From an uncultured Halocynthiibacter sp. (GTDB lineage Bacteria > Pseudomonadota > Alphaproteobacteria > Rhodobacterales > Rhodobacteraceae), in NCBI GenBank assembly GCA_947503035.1, contig CANNCD010000001.1, positions 992,001 to 1,056,000 on the forward strand: a stretch of 64,000 bases of DNA. Direction: 5' to 3'. A program made the translations under genes and the position numbers. This document shows, in pieces, positions 8,949 to 17,630 of this stretch. The number at the start of each line of letters is the position of its first letter. Positions within the stretch are counted from its first letter, which is position 1. The notes below the pieces were generated by a model. It saw only the letters and a program-made list of their open reading frames with translations. It made no database searches and had not been told where the DNA came from.

Positions 8949-9875
8949 ATGACATTTCGGCAAATCCAGGCTTTTCTGCTCGTGGTCAGGACGGGGACGC
9001 TCGCAGCGGCAGCGGATCATATGAACCTGACGCAATCAGGAGTGAGCCGGCTTATCTCCGAGTTGTCGCGAAATGTTGGGTTTGATCTACTTGATCGTGT
9101 CGGGCGGGGCGTGCAGCCAACAGCGCGTGGGCTTGCCTTTTACAAAGTTGCGGAAGGTGTGTTTGATAATGCCCAGACTTTGCAAAGGACCGCCGCGGAA
9201 ATCCGCGAAGGCAAGGACGAGCGCATCAGGATCGCATGCATTCCGACCGTTGCAACGACGATCCTTCCCGCCGTTTTGGAAGCGTTTCATGTCAACCATC
9301 CCAAAGCCTTTGTAGATATCCACGCCCTGCATCCTCCAGAAATCATCAATGCATTTAGCGATAAAAAGGTGGATTTTGCAGTTACGCTTGGCTTTTGCCA
9401 GATGGAACAGGTCCATGCGGAGAAATTCGCCACCGCACAGTACATTTTGGCCGTTCATAAGGACCATGTTCTTGCAGAGAAGTCTGAAATCCTCAGCAAG
9501 GATCTAATTGGGCATACCGTGATGGGGTTTGAAAACGACTCCATCCTTTTGCCCAATGATGATGAAACCCGTCTTTTGGCGGATGTGGCTGGAAAAACGG
9601 TCAAGAATGTTTGGTGCCAATCGTCTTGGGTTCGGTATGCGCTCCTGGCAAATAAAACCACTGTAAACGTTGCGGAGCCCTTCTCATTCCCCATTTTCGA
9701 ACCACATGGTATTGTGTTTCGCCCGTTCAAACCAAAGGTAACATTTGACATCAACTTCATCCTAAAACGCGAAAGCCTCGCCTCGCCGATCTTCACAGAG
9801 TTAATGCAGCTGTTTAAAGATCATACGAGAAAGTTTGCGCAAGAAAACGGTCTACCAATTACGGTTATGCTCTGA
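8949..9875 (+). CDS. LysR family transcriptional regulator
   Basis: The protein has 308 residues. The N-terminal winged HTH (residues 1-60) reads FRQIQAFLLVVRTGTLAAAADHMNLTQSGVSRLISELS, followed by the linker and a type-2 periplasmic-binding-like effector domain from about residue 90. GAGGT lies just ahead of the ATG. It is divergent from the oppABCDF operon, the usual position for a LysR regulator of the neighbouring genes. The inducer is unknown; peptide- or amino-acid-linked control is an inference from context. Confidence 0.88.
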   Translation: MTFRQIQAFLLVVRTGTLAAAADHMNLTQSGVSRLISELSRNVGFDLLDRVGRGVQPTARGLAFYKVAEGVFDNAQTLQRTAAEIREGKDERIRIACIPTVATTILPAVLEAFHVNHPKAFVDIHALHPPEIINAFSDKKVDFAVTLGFCQMEQVHAEKFATAQYILAVHKDHVLAEKSEILSKDLIGHTVMGFENDSILLPNDDETRLLADVAGKTVKNVWCQSSWVRYALLANKTTVNVAEPFSFPIFEPHGIVFRPFKPKVTFDINFILKRESLASPIFTELMQLFKDHTRKFAQENGLPITVML

Positions 9876-10437
9876 GCCATATTCCGTCAGCAAACGTTGA
9901 ATGAAATATCTGTTTGGCAGAGCCACTACATCCGCGGTGAATGTCGTCGTCCGCCCTTAATGGTGATCGCCGCTTTTGGCACATCGCTAAAATTTAGGCC
10001 CATCGAGAGCGAATGGCGGGTTGACCAAATTTTTAAAGCCTCCTGCATTCTCCTACTGCTACTCTTTTGACGTGTCGATTACTTTGGCACACGTGCGATT
10101 GCGCCCCTGGTGGCTGATGACCGGCTTTTGCCCTCCAAAGCAGGATCTGGCGTTCGTTTACACATGCGCGATGTGGGCTACCCAGCAAAACCGCCACCGA
10201 TCCTTATCGGACATTCGCTGCCAAGGCATGATGGTAGCAGGATGCATTGGTCAAACATGAACGCCGCTCAAGGTACAATGCCAATCGAACCGAGATATCT
10301 GGGTGGCAATGATCGCAACGCTTATCTTGTGCAAAGTTGCGCCTACACGTACGGTCCTCGCATGTGGCTAAAAGCGGTCAAAGCCGGATTGCGCGCAGCA
10401 TATTACGGTACCAGACGGGTCCAAAAATGAGGCTTCC
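9876..10437 (+). other. gene-poor stretch, possible remnant coding sequence
   Basis: No convincing intact gene is seen over 562 bases. One plus-strand frame (10110-10430, 106 codons) ends 7 bases before the hydrolase gene. It contains GYPAKPPPILIGHSLP, faintly like the nucleophile elbow of alpha/beta hydrolases, but the motif is not continued and no ribosome binding site supports it. It may be a decayed gene. Confidence 0.4.
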
Positions 10438-11370
10438 ATGAACCACCAAGACGTGAGCTTTCAAAGTGATGGTGTGTCTCTTCAGGGCACCCTAACGTTG
10501 TGCGACACCGAGCATGTGCCTGTCGTGGTCCTCATGTTGCATGGAAGTGGTCCGCTTGATCGTAACGCAAACATGCCAGGCCAAGAGCTTAACATTTTCA
10601 ACCCGATTGCTGACGCTTTGCGTCAGGCAGGCATTCGCAGCTACCGCTATGATAAAAGGGGATGCGCCCGCAGTGGCGGTGACTATTATTCGGCAGGTTT
10701 TACAGATCTGATCAAAGACGCATGCGCCGCAGTGGATATGCTGATCTCAGATCTAGGCTGTGATAGAATCGTACTACTTGGACACAGTGAGGGCACTATA
10801 ATCGCGCCCGTTGTGGCACACCTCAGACCAGAGGTATCGGGTGTGATCATGCTGTGCCCCACTGTACAACCCGTTGAAGACACGTTGATACGGCAAGCCA
10901 AGTTCATGGCGCGCGCGATCACCGAAATGCGCGGCATCAGAGGGTTCATGGCCCGTCTAGGCGTACGCCGCAAAGGCGGACTCGCCGAGGAGCAACGAAA
11001 GTTGATTGATCAGATCAAGGCGACAGACGCAGCTTCGTTTCGACACAAGCGGCAACGCATCCCCGCGAAAATACTGAGGGAGCTTCTTGCTCATGACCTT
11101 AGGGCGTGGATCGAGAAAATTCAGGTTCCTGTGCTTGCCATTTCCGGCGCAAAAGACATCCAATGTCTGCCAAGTGATGCACATCTGATTTCGCAGATTA
11201 CCCAAGGGCCGACCGAGACACACTGTCTGGATGATCTAACGCATTTGCTGCGAAGGGATGATACAGGTGTGTCATTTAATCACTACAACGAGCTTGCGAA
11301 CAAACCACTAGACCCGCGGGTTCCGCAGCTTTGTAAATCTTGGATTTTTCGGCAGTGTTCCGACGAATAG
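10438..11370 (+). CDS. alpha/beta hydrolase
   Basis: This 310-residue probable cytoplasmic serine hydrolase has an oxyanion-hole region VVLMLHGSGPLDRNANMPG, the nucleophile elbow LLGHSEGTI (Ser near residue 122), a probable acid in ISGAKDIQ and a catalytic His in DLTHLLRR. The arrangement matches the peptidase-S9-like/dienelactone-hydrolase-like group often annotated as alpha/beta fold hydrolase. There is no signal peptide. The substrate is unknown. No operon partner is visible and the flanks on both sides are gene-poor. Confidence 0.8.
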   Translation: MNHQDVSFQSDGVSLQGTLTLCDTEHVPVVVLMLHGSGPLDRNANMPGQELNIFNPIADALRQAGIRSYRYDKRGCARSGGDYYSAGFTDLIKDACAAVDMLISDLGCDRIVLLGHSEGTIIAPVVAHLRPEVSGVIMLCPTVQPVEDTLIRQAKFMARAITEMRGIRGFMARLGVRRKGGLAEEQRKLIDQIKATDAASFRHKRQRIPAKILRELLAHDLRAWIEKIQVPVLAISGAKDIQCLPSDAHLISQITQGPTETHCLDDLTHLLRRDDTGVSFNHYNELANKPLDPRVPQLCKSWIFRQCSDE

Positions 11371-11870
11371 TCCAGCCATGTGACTTCTGCGGTGTGCTGG
11401 GCGCAATTCAGTGAGTTTTCCACCCTAAGAGCTTTAGGCGCTGACCTCAACAGGGCGGCAAAACACATTGACCCTTCGGAAGAGATGACAAAATTCTTAC
11501 ATCGACGGCAACCATTTCATGTGCAGAGGCATCGCCAATGTCTAATTCTTGCAGACTTTTCGCATAGTTTTTCCAAGTCAAATATCTAACACAAGAGATC
11601 CGCTCACGACAGGTTTTCGAGCCAGTTCGCTTAAACAGGCAACAGATCACCTGAGTTTCTCCGGTCGCAACCGGAGAAGGTTTGGGCTCATTTCTGCCAT
11701 TAGGTCAATCTAAGAAAATTGGCTTACTTTCGGAGCCATTTCATGCAATCACGGCCCGAATTAACAGCAGGCTAGAGAGACATTTGCGTGATCCAGTTAT
11801 TGGTGACAACGCTTGGGCCGATGCGGCCCATGTACCCACCAATAAAGTTGTCCTAGAAACACATCTACTT
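11371..11870. other. gene-poor stretch
   Basis: There are only short overlapping frames, without recognisable domains or supported starts, between the hydrolase and the island. I see no RNA gene or repeat. Confidence 0.4.
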
Positions 11871-12047
11871 AGCATAACAAAGCCATTGTCCCTGCGCAAA
11901 ATAGCTGAGGGGCAGTTGGCCCTGCCCCTCGTGCGGATGGAGAAAAGCCAGAAGTCGGCGAAGGGCGTGCATTTGCAGGATCTCGCGGACTATCTGGACG
12001 CCCGCCGCGCGGAGGCGCAGCGCGAGTTTCGACAGATGTATAGATAG
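11871..12047 (+). pseudogene. GC-rich C-terminal coding fragment of unknown origin
   Basis: A plus-strand frame ending at 12047 turns abruptly GC-rich and codon-biased over its last ~55 codons. It reads KSAKGVHLQDLADYLDARRAE and then AQREFRQMYR, while the upstream part of the frame looks random. This is what the 3' end of a real gene looks like after its 5' part has been replaced. I do not recognise the family. The fragment ends 98 bases before the methyltransferase and may mark the left edge of the inserted island. Confidence 0.4.
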
Positions 12048-12132
12048 AATGCCCATCCATTTGATGATCGGCTTGTGGCAACTATGTCCTATTATTTTCC
12101 GATCGCATTCCGTACTAGTGAAGTTAAACGAA

Positions 12133-12148
12133 AAGGAGGTCTCAATTG
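12133..12148 (+). promoter_or_regulatory. strong ribosome binding site setting a TTG start
   Basis: AAGGAGG (12133-12139) sits 6 bases before TTG at 12146, and no in-frame ATG follows nearby. The pairing of a near-consensus Shine-Dalgarno with a weak start codon decides the start of the methyltransferase. Confidence 0.7.
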
Positions 12149-13411
12149 AAAGTAGCCAACGATGAATTGGGTCGCTCAATCGAACTAAAACGTAAAGGCC
12201 TTGGGCTGTCAAAAATCGAATTTGCCGAAATTCTCGAAATTCGGCAGAACGGTGAACAAGTTGTTTCGAACTGGGAAAACGGTACGCTACGCCCCTCGAA
12301 CAACAAGATTGCCCTGATTGAGCGCCTTCCTCAGTCCCCGCTCTTTAAAAAGCCCGTAAAATCGCCCACAGAGATCGCTCCGTTCTCGTTTATTGACCTA
12401 TTCGCTGGGATTGGCGGAATTCGCATCCCTTTCGAAAAACTAGGTGGCGAGTGTGTCTTCACATCCGAATGGGATCGATTTTCGAAACGCACATATGCTG
12501 CAAATTTTGGGCATGTTCCAAACGGAGATATTACATGCATAGCAGCAGAAGATATTGCTCCTCATGACCTCCTCTTGGCCGGCTTTCCATGCCAAGCATT
12601 CTCGCAAGCAGGCCACAGACGTGGGTTCAATGACACCCGCGGAACGATGTTTTTTGAAATTCAACGGATCCTTGCACATCACCGCCCCAAGGCATTCTTA
12701 CTAGAGAACGTCAAGCAACTAAGAGGCCATGATAAAGGAAGAACTCTTCGCACAATCCTAGACATTTTGAGTGGCACCACGACAACAGAGCTGCCTGAGG
12801 AAATCCAGATGACTAACGAAGCGAGGGCCTCTCTGTGCAACCCCCTAAATTATCAAGTTGGCTTCAAGGTGCTCAAGGCGGCACACTTCGGCGTACCTCA
12901 GAACCGAGAGCGAATTTACATTATCGGCTTCGACAGGGATCAAATTCCCGGCACCGAACAACGCAACGTTGCACAAGAACTACTAGATGAACTGAGCAAG
13001 GTTCGCATACAAACACGCTTGGGTGATATCCTCGACGAGCCGGCAAAAATTGACGAAAAATATACGATATCTGACAAGCTATATGCCGGCCACAAGCGTA
13101 GATTGCGAATTCACCAGGAAAAAGGAAACGGGTTCGGTTATAGCATCTTTAATGAACACTCAGCATACACAAATACGCTAAGCGCTAGATACTATAAAGA
13201 TGGTAGCGAAATTTTGATTGATCAAAGCCACCTTGGGAAAAATCCGCGAAAGCTAACGCCAAACGAGTGTCGAAAGCTCCAAGGTTTCCCCAAGGGCTTT
13301 CACATCGGAGCTGTTTCAGACACACAAATTTATCGTCAGTTTGGGAACTCAGTTGCAGTGCCTGTAATTGAGGAAATTGCCGAACGAATGAAATCGTTTC
13401 TACTCAACTAA
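12146..13411 (+). CDS. DNA cytosine-5 methyltransferase with N-terminal HTH domain (Dcm type)
   Basis: The protein has 421 residues. Residues ~5-60 form an XRE-like HTH (KGLGLSKIEFAEILEIRQNG, VVSNWENG). The methyltransferase follows: motif I FIDLFAGIGGIRIPFE (from ~82), motif IV LLAGFPCQAFSQAG with catalytic Cys149, motif VI LLENVKQL, motif VIII FGVPQNRERIYIIGF, and motif X FGNSVAVPVI near the C-terminus. The gene starts with TTG, 6 bases after a near-perfect AAGGAGG. It would methylate C5 of cytosine in a specific site. Its 3' end overlaps the convergent response regulator by 12 bases. The HTH could repress its own promoter, as in other Dcm-like enzymes; this is inferred. Confidence 0.9.
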   Translation: MKVANDELGRSIELKRKGLGLSKIEFAEILEIRQNGEQVVSNWENGTLRPSNNKIALIERLPQSPLFKKPVKSPTEIAPFSFIDLFAGIGGIRIPFEKLGGECVFTSEWDRFSKRTYAANFGHVPNGDITCIAAEDIAPHDLLLAGFPCQAFSQAGHRRGFNDTRGTMFFEIQRILAHHRPKAFLLENVKQLRGHDKGRTLRTILDILSGTTTTELPEEIQMTNEARASLCNPLNYQVGFKVLKAAHFGVPQNRERIYIIGFDRDQIPGTEQRNVAQELLDELSKVRIQTRLGDILDEPAKIDEKYTISDKLYAGHKRRLRIHQEKGNGFGYSIFNEHSAYTNTLSARYYKDGSEILIDQSHLGKNPRKLTPNECRKLQGFPKGFHIGAVSDTQIYRQFGNSVAVPVIEEIAERMKSFLLN

Positions 13412-14509
13412 CGGTTCAACAAAATCTTCAATACAAATGTTAGGCTGACCTGTTCGGCTGATATACGCTCCAAAACGTTGAGTTAGGTTGCTAAGAAACG
13501 CTGGCGCAACTGATGCAACTCTAGCCTCCAACGAAGCTTCAAGGTCTCCGATTCCAATAGTCCTGACTTTCGAAAACTTGACGATCACTGGATTGTTCAA
13601 ACCTGGCAGTGGCGGTAAAAAGTGCTCAGACGAGGGTAGGTCTTGATTGACGAGCCCCCTAAAAAACTTATCAGCTTTTGCAACCTTGTTTTTGGAAGTC
13701 TGTTGGGTGAAGTGTTCTAGATGTTCTCCCCAATGCTCACGCCCGATCTCACACGTAGCTAGGAGTACTTGTTCGATTTTCCGTGTCGCCATATCACATT
13801 GTGGTGACAAGATAATGAAATACTTATCGTCCAGACAAAACACGTCTCCAGTGTGAGCCCTGTCCTTTTGGTACGAAGGAACGATATAGCACTCATTTGG
13901 ATGCCAATCTTCTTCTCCTCCACCCAAAAACTCTGCAACGTGGCTCGCGTATTGCCTCGTAAAAACCGTCTCTAGCCGATGCCGATCTCCCGACACGTCC
14001 TTCATCATTTCTGACCACTGCGGCCAAATTCGTTGAGCAAAAACTTCAGCTGTAGATTTTTCCATGTTTTCTCGGACACTACTCAAAGCCTCCATCAAAA
14101 CCCACTGCTCCGAGAACCACTCCAGCGCAGTTTTATGTGCGTCTCCATCTTTAGAAAAGACTTCAGAGGTTCCAGGCTTCTGAAAGTACTCATCTGCTTC
14201 CTTAGGTTCCCCAGAAATAATCGCTGTAGGAACTCCAACTTGGCCGATCAAATAATTGGCCAATTCGTTCCCGTTCTCGGCAGATGTCACATCACCGTTT
14301 TCAATATCGGGCAGGCGCAAATCTATCAACGCGCAATCTATCTTATGTGAAGAAAGCACCTTGTGTGCACCTTCTACGCTTCGTGCATCTATGACTTCAA
14401 ATGGAAGTCCGGGTTCTTCGGCGTTCCAATCGAAAACGCAATCATTTGCCAAATCAACCATCTTCTCATCATCGTCAACGACTAGTATCTTCTTAACGTT
14501 CAATTTCAT
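13400..14509 (-). CDS. response regulator with unrecognised C-terminal output domain
   Basis: The protein has 369 residues. Residues 1-~130 are a receiver domain: ILVVDDDEKM with the acidic pair, phospho-acceptor Asp63 in CALIDLRLPD, then PTAIISGEP and the Lys in VFSKDG. The remaining ~235 residues match no DNA-binding output domain I know. They include FIILSPQCDMATRK (near residue 235), a Q-x-C-D motif also found in some uncharacterised defence-linked proteins, and a C-terminal SNLTQRFGAYISRTGQP segment. The ATG overlaps the kinase stop (ATGA at 14506-14509), which implies a cognate pair. The 3' end overlaps the convergent methyltransferase by 12 bases. Confidence 0.75.
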   Translation of the reverse strand: MKLNVKKILVVDDDEKMVDLANDCVFDWNAEEPGLPFEVIDARSVEGAHKVLSSHKIDCALIDLRLPDIENGDVTSAENGNELANYLIGQVGVPTAIISGEPKEADEYFQKPGTSEVFSKDGDAHKTALEWFSEQWVLMEALSSVRENMEKSTAEVFAQRIWPQWSEMMKDVSGDRHRLETVFTRQYASHVAEFLGGGEEDWHPNECYIVPSYQKDRAHTGDVFCLDDKYFIILSPQCDMATRKIEQVLLATCEIGREHWGEHLEHFTQQTSKNKVAKADKFFRGLVNQDLPSSEHFLPPLPGLNNPVIVKFSKVRTIGIGDLEASLEARVASVAPAFLSNLTQRFGAYISRTGQPNICIEDFVEPLVE

Positions 14510-16713
14510 GCCCCTACTGGAAAAATAATTTCAAATAATGCGCCCTCATCGGTCTCAGGGTAAAAACGAAGCTTACCACCTGAACGCGCCAATGCTTCTC
14601 TGGCGATATTCAACCCCAAGCCAGTCCCCCCAGACTTGAGAGAAAATCCAACATCGAAAATTTCATCAACAAATTCATCGGCAACGCCCGGACCGTTGTC
14701 ATGGATAGTTACATGCCCACCCTCGTCAGACAGAGACAAACGAATTTTCACGGTTGGAGACTCAACCTCGGCTTCCTTTAACCAATAGGCTGAATTTCCG
14801 ACAATATTCACAACTGCTGTTGTCAGATCTTCAGCGTGCCCAATGAACTCCATTCCATCTCCCGAGCTTGTGACATCAAATTCTATTCCGTGGCTATCGA
14901 ACAACACCAATGCGTCTTCGATCGTCTTCTTGGGGTAGAACAGAACAGCGCGCGCTCCTCTAGATCCCGAAAGAGGACGAAGCATTTTAAATAGGGAGGA
15001 TAAACGGTTCCCAGCATCACTTAAGGCTGGAATTCTCTTTGAGAAGAACTCTTGGGCCACTTCCTTTTCTTCGTCGCTGCCCATTAAAAGCGACTTCAAC
15101 CTGTTTTTCATCCGTTGAGATGTCTCACGCACGAACATAACATTTGGGGATCCCTCATGAAGTATTTCAGAGATAATTGCCCCCAAGGAAGAGTTCGCCT
15201 CTAGAACTCGCTGCCGTTCACGCATCGCATCAATACGCTGTGTAAGACGTGCGGACTCTCTGTCCACGACCGCTTCAGCCATTGCACGCTCACGAGCTTC
15301 CAAGTGTACAAACAGCTCGCGAATACGCTTAAGCTCTGACAGTTCTTTCAGTTCCCCAAAAGATGTTGTGTTTTTTCGTGACAGACCGGCTTTGTCCCGG
15401 AAGCGATATCTCTTAGGTTCAACAACTTCAGTTAAAAGCCTTGTAATATATTGGGTCAAGCATCGAAAAGACTCATTCTCCTCGAAGCCCTCACGGCTGC
15501 TTCGCTCCAGCAAAGATGAACTCGCTTCATCTTCAATTTTTAGATACCCTGCCATTTGGTTGTGACCAATGCACATAGAAGGGTTTTGAACACGGCGACT
15601 GTCAAGCACGAGCCAGTCGTTCTCGGGGTCTCCGTATGGCCGTACCCGAAAATCATCACGGTAGATTGCTACACCGCAAATTTCGTCCAATATTGCTCGC
15701 GCCTCTGATACTTTCAAATTGCCGAAACCTGCCGTTTTCATGTTCTTCTTTAAGGAAACAGCGTCACGGTCAAAGATGAATAGTTTCAGCTCAACCCGTC
15801 CAACCCTAGCACCACCACCGGACTTCGTCGCAGGCAAGTTAACAGGTTCAGCGGCTCTTTCCCCGCGATGAATCGTAAACGATCCATCAAAGGAGCCATC
15901 AGCAGATATTACTCCACTTAGCTCATAATCGCAGTTCGACAACAACGGAAGCGGTGGCACCCTAAAGCCCGCACCCGAGTAGCCGGCGACAGCCTCTCCA
16001 TCAGCATCGTCGTCACTCTGATAGATGTCGATGCTCGAAAACCCATCAATTTCCTGATCGAATTTTGACACATCAAGGAATACCGAAAAATCATCGGCTG
16101 AGTTTTTTGTCTCTACAAACGGAGACAGCAATCTTCTGAGTTCCTTGAACAGATTAAGCATCTTATCCAAGGTCCATTCCTGGCTTAGGTCCGTTACCTC
16201 AATTAAGGTTCCAGTGGGTTCTTCAGAGGCATGCTCGATATAGTCGATGGCAATGTCCGAAAGGTAGGCATCATCAGTAAAAATCGACCAATCCAACTCT
16301 GGAATAAGTACAGCTATTGTATTTCCATCTAGCAATGTGGTGGAGGACAGCGACATTTTTCCCCCAAGCTTTGCAGCTGCGAAACGCCCGATCCCTTTTG
16401 AGCCCATCATTTTGCGTTTTCGAATTGGAGAAAGTCGATTATTTACTTTCGAAGAAGTCGCGGGCTCCATCCATTTATCATGAATATCTGCAAGCGACAT
16501 GCCATGACCGTTATCAAGTACAGCTATTCGAGCCGGTGCTTGATCTCTTCCTGGCACAAACACGATTTCGACAAAGCTAGCATCGGCGTCATAAGCATTT
16601 TTTACTAGTTCGATTACTGCGGCTTCTGGACCGCTTATTAGCCGGTCGCCAATAGTTCGAATGATTCGCGCCCTAGGTTTAAATCGGAGCTGGCCGCCTG
16701 ATAGTTCCGCCAT
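14506..16713 (-). CDS. sensor kinase with an N-terminal Hsp90/MORC-like ATPase module
   Basis: The protein has 735 residues and two GHKL modules. The first (residues ~1-200) has VIELVKNAYDADA (Glu35 and Asn39), VLDNGHGM (~66-72) and GSKGIGRFA (~104-112), the Hsp90/MutL/MORC pattern with an intact catalytic Glu. A middle region follows (~200-440), then a helical stretch, a DHp-like segment SEILHEGSPNV with His near 519, and a second ATPase core with VVNIVGNSAYW, IHDNGPGV and GGTGLGLNIA. No membrane segment or signal peptide is seen, so it is cytosolic. ATG at 16713 is preferred over 16722 because GAAGG lies 9 bases ahead. It is coupled to the response regulator by a 4-base overlap. Confidence 0.82.
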   Translation of the reverse strand: MAELSGGQLRFKPRARIIRTIGDRLISGPEAAVIELVKNAYDADASFVEIVFVPGRDQAPARIAVLDNGHGMSLADIHDKWMEPATSSKVNNRLSPIRKRKMMGSKGIGRFAAAKLGGKMSLSSTTLLDGNTIAVLIPELDWSIFTDDAYLSDIAIDYIEHASEEPTGTLIEVTDLSQEWTLDKMLNLFKELRRLLSPFVETKNSADDFSVFLDVSKFDQEIDGFSSIDIYQSDDDADGEAVAGYSGAGFRVPPLPLLSNCDYELSGVISADGSFDGSFTIHRGERAAEPVNLPATKSGGGARVGRVELKLFIFDRDAVSLKKNMKTAGFGNLKVSEARAILDEICGVAIYRDDFRVRPYGDPENDWLVLDSRRVQNPSMCIGHNQMAGYLKIEDEASSSLLERSSREGFEENESFRCLTQYITRLLTEVVEPKRYRFRDKAGLSRKNTTSFGELKELSELKRIRELFVHLEARERAMAEAVVDRESARLTQRIDAMRERQRVLEANSSLGAIISEILHEGSPNVMFVRETSQRMKNRLKSLLMGSDEEKEVAQEFFSKRIPALSDAGNRLSSLFKMLRPLSGSRGARAVLFYPKKTIEDALVLFDSHGIEFDVTSSGDGMEFIGHAEDLTTAVVNIVGNSAYWLKEAEVESPTVKIRLSLSDEGGHVTIHDNGPGVADEFVDEIFDVGFSLKSGGTGLGLNIAREALARSGGKLRFYPETDEGALFEIIFPVGA

Positions 16714-16838
16714 AATATTCATCCTTCAACTACGCGACTGGCTTTATTCCGCCGGCAAATAGATTTAAAAAACTCGACCAAACTCAAGAAATACAAGCTG
16801 ATTTAGCGACCTTCCCCTGAACACACTCGATATTGGGC

Positions 16839-17627
16839 TCAGTCTCGATAGTCGGTTAGCGCTCTCTGATCCAAATCCCTTGCTGGGACCAGCTTGTAAT
16901 GCTTCTCTTCAACGACCTTGATCTCCTCATCCTGAAGCGTGAGCTCAAATAAAGCAATCACCCCATCGTCCATAAACTGGGCGGCGATTGCCCTACACCG
17001 CATCTCGGGAAACTTATCTGCAACATAATCGATATCCTGCGAAATCTGCACGATGCCGATCTGATCGTTGCCGCCCTTGGCCTGAACCGGAATAACATAG
17101 TGGCAGCCACGTTTGTCCATCCCGACATAGAGCTCATCGATCTCGATCTGCCCGATGCCCTTGACGGTGGTCCGTAGGTGGTTTTGGAGGCTGTATGTGG
17201 TCAAACCCAAAAACGTATCTATCAAACGATTATACCGAACAATCGCGAGCAAAGCTTGCTCATCATCGAGCGCATAGGCTCTGATGAGCTCTGGAGTGGC
17301 ATCAGGGATATTGATCCGCACAAGATCGGAGCGCGGAACGATGCGGCTGATTTTGACCAGCTTAAACTCATAAACCGCACGGCCGGCACCCTTAATCACC
17401 CATTCCATTTTCTCTGGTTGCGTCGCCAAAATACGGTCGGGCAGCGGATTCCGATGGCGGAAAGAATAGATAACATCACCGAGGTTTTTCGGGAGCTTTA
17501 TGCCCAGGTGCGCTGCAGTCGTTTCGATATCCTCGCGTTCGAAATGAAACGAGGTCGCCCCATCCTCATAGCGGTCAAAAAAGATCTTCTCGATGATCGC
17601 AGCATATCGGTTCTGGGCCTGAGCCAT
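16839..17627 (-). CDS. putative restriction endonuclease, PD-(D/E)XK-like
   Basis: This 262-residue protein is of a type found beside cytosine methyltransferases. Residues ~160-190 hold EIDELYVGMDKRG, then YVIPVQAKGG. This fits an acid followed by a (E/Q)xK pair (Glu165, Gln182, Lys184) of the PD-(D/E)XK nuclease core. An N-terminal helical domain precedes it and a beta-rich C-terminus follows. It begins 3 bases after the stop of the methyltransferase gene, with AAGGG 9 bases ahead of the ATG inside that gene's end. Context and motif support a type II endonuclease cognate to the upstream methylase. The assignment is by motif only. Confidence 0.65.
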   Translation of the reverse strand: MAQAQNRYAAIIEKIFFDRYEDGATSFHFEREDIETTAAHLGIKLPKNLGDVIYSFRHRNPLPDRILATQPEKMEWVIKGAGRAVYEFKLVKISRIVPRSDLVRINIPDATPELIRAYALDDEQALLAIVRYNRLIDTFLGLTTYSLQNHLRTTVKGIGQIEIDELYVGMDKRGCHYVIPVQAKGGNDQIGIVQISQDIDYVADKFPEMRCRAIAAQFMDDGVIALFELTLQDEEIKVVEEKHYKLVPARDLDQRALTDYRD

Positions 17628-17630
17628 ATC

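Noticed and set aside
10110-10430. 106-codon plus-strand frame with a GHS-like motif before the alpha/beta hydrolase
   Set aside because: Only a short hydrolase-like string is present, the following residues do not continue the fold, and there is no ribosome binding site. Listed only as possible debris.
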